Shown here: in pieces, positions 61,569 through 64,000 of the stretch | Layout of the letters: each line of letters begins with the position of its first letter | How positions within the stretch are numbered: position 1 is the stretch's first letter | From: Neopusillimonas maritima | Lineage (GTDB): Bacteria; Pseudomonadota; Gammaproteobacteria; Burkholderiales; Burkholderiaceae_B | DNA length: 64,000 bases | Assembly: GCF_003576595.1 (NCBI RefSeq) | Contig: NZ_NQOU01000004.1 | Span: 124,001-188,000, forward strand | Direction of reading: 5' to 3' | Notes under the pieces: generated by a model | The model's database searches: none | What the model saw: the letters and a program-made list of their open reading frames with translations, nothing else | Told to the model about the DNA's origin: nothing | Translations under genes and position numbers: made by a program

Positions 61569-62726
61569 TTACCGTTTGCAATCAGGGGAAGGGTCAGCCA
61601 GCGCTTCCACAGCAATACCCACCATGACATTCTGATCACCACGTGCTTCACGAATATACATATTCATGACAGGGTTATGTGATTTGGAAAATGACAGGGG
61701 CCCGCGAGGACTATCAAGCTTAGCGTTTTCCATCGCGCGAATCATGTCTTCTTTCTTGGAGGTATCCCCGTTGACTGCCTCAAGGCCCGCGATGAACAAC
61801 TGCGCAGAATCATAACCCTGTACCGCAAACACATCAGGGGTTTCGCCATGGGCCTTCTTGTATGCCTCGATAAAGGCCTGATTTTTGGGGTTATCCAATC
61901 CATCGGCGTAATGCAATGCCGTCAGCATCCCCTGTGCAGAACTTCCTTGCGCCTCGAGCGTACCCTCTGTGAGGAATGCACCATATAAAGGGATCTTGTC
62001 TTTCAAGCCCGATGCTTCGTAGTCTTTTGTTAATTTCACCTGAGCAGCGCCTGCCACAAATGCATAAACAGCATCGGGTTGAAGTGTTGCAATTTCCGTG
62101 AGCAATGGCTGGAACTCAGTATTGGGGAAAGGAAGAGACAGATGCTTCAGCACCTTACCGCCACCCGCCTCGAAGGCTTCCTTGAAGCCCGCTGTTTGCT
62201 CGTCTCCGGCTGCGTAATTCCACGCCAAAGAAACAGCGGTTTTATGTTTTTGAGCCATTAATGCACCAACAGCATAGCCAGCTTGCCAATTAGAGAAAGA
62301 AGCTCTGAAGATGTTTGGTGAACATAAGGCGCCGGTTAACTCGTTTGCGCCAGCATTGGGAATAATCATTAGCGCACCCGTGTTCTTGGCCACGCGCGCC
62401 ATCGTTAACGCAACACCAGAATGCACCGTACCCACAAGTACATCGACATTGTCGCGACGGATCAATTTATTGGCGTTCTCGTTTGCCTTCGCAGGAGCCG
62501 ACTCATCGTCCAACTCAACATACTCGATGGTCCGGCCTGCGATTTTTCCACCCTTCTGATCAATCGCCAGCTTAAAACCATTAGTAATATTTTGACCCAA
62601 CTCGGCGAACGTCCCGGAATATGGCAACATCAGCCCGACTTTCACGTCGTCGGCAGCATACGCCCCAACAGACGTGCAAGTCAGTGCAACTGCTGCTAGC
62701 AAACGTAATGAAAATTTGCGTCGCAT
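61569..62726 (-). CDS. ABC transporter substrate-binding protein, Liv type (system 3)
   Basis: A 385-residue periplasmic receptor. The signal peptide (MRRKFSLRLLAAVALTCTSV, cleavage near AYA) is followed by DVKVGLMLPYSGTFAELG. DVLVGTVHSGVALTMARV and FVAGAAQVKLTKDYE resemble receptors of aromatic-acid importers. GAGGAGAC lies upstream of the ATG. Placed beside the IclR/tph genes, it probably binds terephthalate or its precursor. Ligand assignment is inference. Confidence 0.92.
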   Translation of the reverse strand: MRRKFSLRLLAAVALTCTSVGAYAADDVKVGLMLPYSGTFAELGQNITNGFKLAIDQKGGKIAGRTIEYVELDDESAPAKANENANKLIRRDNVDVLVGTVHSGVALTMARVAKNTGALMIIPNAGANELTGALCSPNIFRASFSNWQAGYAVGALMAQKHKTAVSLAWNYAAGDEQTAGFKEAFEAGGGKVLKHLSLPFPNTEFQPLLTEIATLQPDAVYAFVAGAAQVKLTKDYEASGLKDKIPLYGAFLTEGTLEAQGSSAQGMLTALHYADGLDNPKNQAFIEAYKKAHGETPDVFAVQGYDSAQLFIAGLEAVNGDTSKKEDMIRAMENAKLDSPRGPLSFSKSHNPVMNMYIREARGDQNVMVGIAVEALADPSPDCKR

Positions 62727-62906
62727 AAATGTGTCTCCTCAATTTATTAAGTTCAATACCGCTAATCGCCCTCAAATAGTGTCTATTCTTGTAGTGCTTC
62801 TATCGTATAGCTCGTGCTTCAGGGGGCGCTAACAGGTTCAAAGTGTATGTTTCGCCACTTTTTAGTGTCAACGATTTCGGAACATTTATGCGCTATGCGA
62901 ACAATC

Positions 62907-63935
62907 TTATGTGGCATCCTCCTCGATTTTGTTCATCTCAGTTTTCACAACCGCTACCTCGGTCCATGCAGAGCCCTGTACTCCAAACGGTTGCGTAACC
63001 GGCTGCGGCGTTAAGTTAGTAGCCAATCGCAACATGTCGGGTCGCGAATAATGCCCCGCCGAATCGCATGCATACTTCAGGAACACTATTTCAGATAAGT
63101 CCACATCGGCAACCAGGATGGTTTCGTCATCGGTATTCGGCCCGGCCAACATACGTCCGGTTGGCGACACAATCGCGCTCCAGCCACCGCCCGTGCGAAT
63201 CATGTCCGGCTGGTCAACCAAGTCAAGCCGCTTGAGCACCTCATCATCAATCCGCGAACTGGCATTCACCACAAAGCATTGCCCCGCCCAGGCATGGTAG
63301 CGTGCCGCCGTTTCCACTACGTTGTTAAAGAAACCGGAATTGGGATCGTGCGTGAGCGCCGAAATACCGGGCCAGCACCCGATATGAATTTGCTGGCGCT
63401 GGCTAATGAGCGCATAACGCGCAAGATCCATGGTGTGTTCCCAACAAATCAACCCACCCATTCGGCCAATATCCGTATCGAATACGGGAAGATCGGAGCC
63501 ATCCCCGCGGCCCCAGATAGTGCGCTCAACGTGCGTGGGCTGCAGTTTGCGATGCCGCCCCATAATGGCACCGGTGCGATCGAAATACAGTTGGGTGTTG
63601 TACAGCGTACCGCCATCGCGTTCCGATACGCCCAGCACCACATACACACCGGCACGTCGGGCCGCCGCGCCGATGCGGTCGGTGGCTTCGGTACCTACTT
63701 CAACACTATTTGTGAAAAGCTCGTAATACAGTGGCGCACCCCGCGTAGGCGTATGCGTCCAGATCCAGAACGGATAACCAGGCACAAAGGTTTCGGGAAA
63801 TGCCACCAAGTCCGCGCCCTGCTCGGCCGACTCCTCAATTAAGCGACATGCCTTTTCAATTGACGCTTCCCGGTTCAGGAATACCGATGCCGCATGCACT
63901 GCCGCCGCACGAAATTTCGGAAAAGTATCAGCCAT
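62907..63935 (-). CDS. Nitrilase
   Basis: A 342-residue carbon-nitrogen hydrolase of the true nitrilase branch. The catalytic triad is Glu-48 (FPETF), Lys-130 (HRKLQPTH) and Cys-164 (LICWEH). The CWEH segment and HRKLQPTHVER are characteristic of nitrilases that convert nitriles to carboxylates plus ammonia. AAGGAGG lies before the ATG. It has its own upstream region and a G+C closer to the rest of the chromosome than the Liv system 3 genes. An aromatic nitrile such as 4-cyanobenzoate or tolunitrile would fit the neighbours, but this is speculation. Confidence 0.93.
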   Translation of the reverse strand: MADTFPKFRAAAVHAASVFLNREASIEKACRLIEESAEQGADLVAFPETFVPGYPFWIWTHTPTRGAPLYYELFTNSVEVGTEATDRIGAAARRAGVYVVLGVSERDGGTLYNTQLYFDRTGAIMGRHRKLQPTHVERTIWGRGDGSDLPVFDTDIGRMGGLICWEHTMDLARYALISQRQQIHIGCWPGISALTHDPNSGFFNNVVETAARYHAWAGQCFVVNASSRIDDEVLKRLDLVDQPDMIRTGGGWSAIVSPTGRMLAGPNTDDETILVADVDLSEIVFLKYACDSAGHYSRPDMLRLATNLTPQPVTQPFGVQGSAWTEVAVVKTEMNKIEEDAT

Positions 63936-63952
63936 TTTGCCTCCTTTTGAAT

Positions 63953-63965
63953 TAGCACCGTGCTA
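63953..63965 (-). promoter_or_regulatory. Odd palindrome upstream of the nitrilase gene
   Basis: TAGCAC-C-GTGCTA has perfect 6-bp arms and lies 18 bp before the nitrilase start codon, upstream of its ribosome binding site. It may be an operator. No other support is available at the window edge. Confidence 0.35.
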
Positions 63966-64000
63966 TACATTGCACGCGTTTTATAACAATACTGCACTAG

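Overview
The window looks like part of a chromosome of a soil or water betaproteobacterium, most likely Burkholderiales/Alcaligenaceae. The clues are a housekeeping block with aspS, a DUF502 protein, an FmdB-like zinc ribbon, ubiA and the DUF2868/DUF3482 pair, a moderately high G+C, and many catabolic operons with branched-chain-amino-acid-type (Liv) ABC importers. The taxon is inferred from gene content only. I saw no rRNA, tRNA, CRISPR or insertion sequence.

Layout. 1-4.1 kb: the 3' end of a Baeyer-Villiger-type monooxygenase, then a TRAP transporter (dctP, dctQ, dctM) closed by a terminator. 4.1-9.0 kb: an operator/promoter, a NicX-type 2,5-dihydroxypyridine dioxygenase, an overlapping alpha/beta hydrolase in the position of NicD, an acyl-CoA-dehydrogenase-fold oxygenase lacking the catalytic Glu, its flavin reductase, and an orphan solute-binding protein. 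This suggests N-heteroaromatic ring degradation. 9.1-13.3 kb: a quinone-oxidoreductase-like MDR, an acyl/aryl-CoA ligase, a GST and a TetR regulator. 13.3-16 kb: two MFS transporters.

15.9-23.8 kb (minus): one long apparent operon encoding a Liv importer, a CYP199A-like P450, its [2Fe-2S] ferredoxin, a MarR regulator and a ferredoxin reductase. Its promoter is covered by four palindromic decamers at an exact 16-bp pitch. 24-36.2 kb: mainly housekeeping genes (DUF2868/DUF3482, GST, clsB, EEP nuclease, aspS, DUF502, FmdB, aminotransferase, ubiA, antiporter). 36.2-49.1 kb: a class II aldolase/ketopantoate reductase-like pair, a 2OG oxygenase, a second Liv importer with fused LivH-LivM, an XdhC protein, an exported methyltransferase and two amidases.

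49.1-57.2 kb (minus): a terephthalate-dioxygenase-type operon. In transcription order it holds a second CYP199A-like P450, ferredoxin, SDR, aldehyde dehydrogenase, tphA2, tphA3, tphA1, a second tphA3, tphB and the two amidases. A divergent IclR gene and a third Liv importer (58.1-62.7 kb) follow, and a nitrilase closes the window. The stretch of about 50.1-62.8 kb is visibly richer in A+T than its flanks and may have been acquired laterally.

The most interesting reading is that the second P450, SDR and aldehyde dehydrogenase oxidise a para-substituted benzoate (for example p-toluate) to terephthalate. TphA/TphB would then convert terephthalate to protocatechuate. The amidases and nitrilase could feed in amides or nitriles. 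The parts are seen in the sequence; the pathway is inference.
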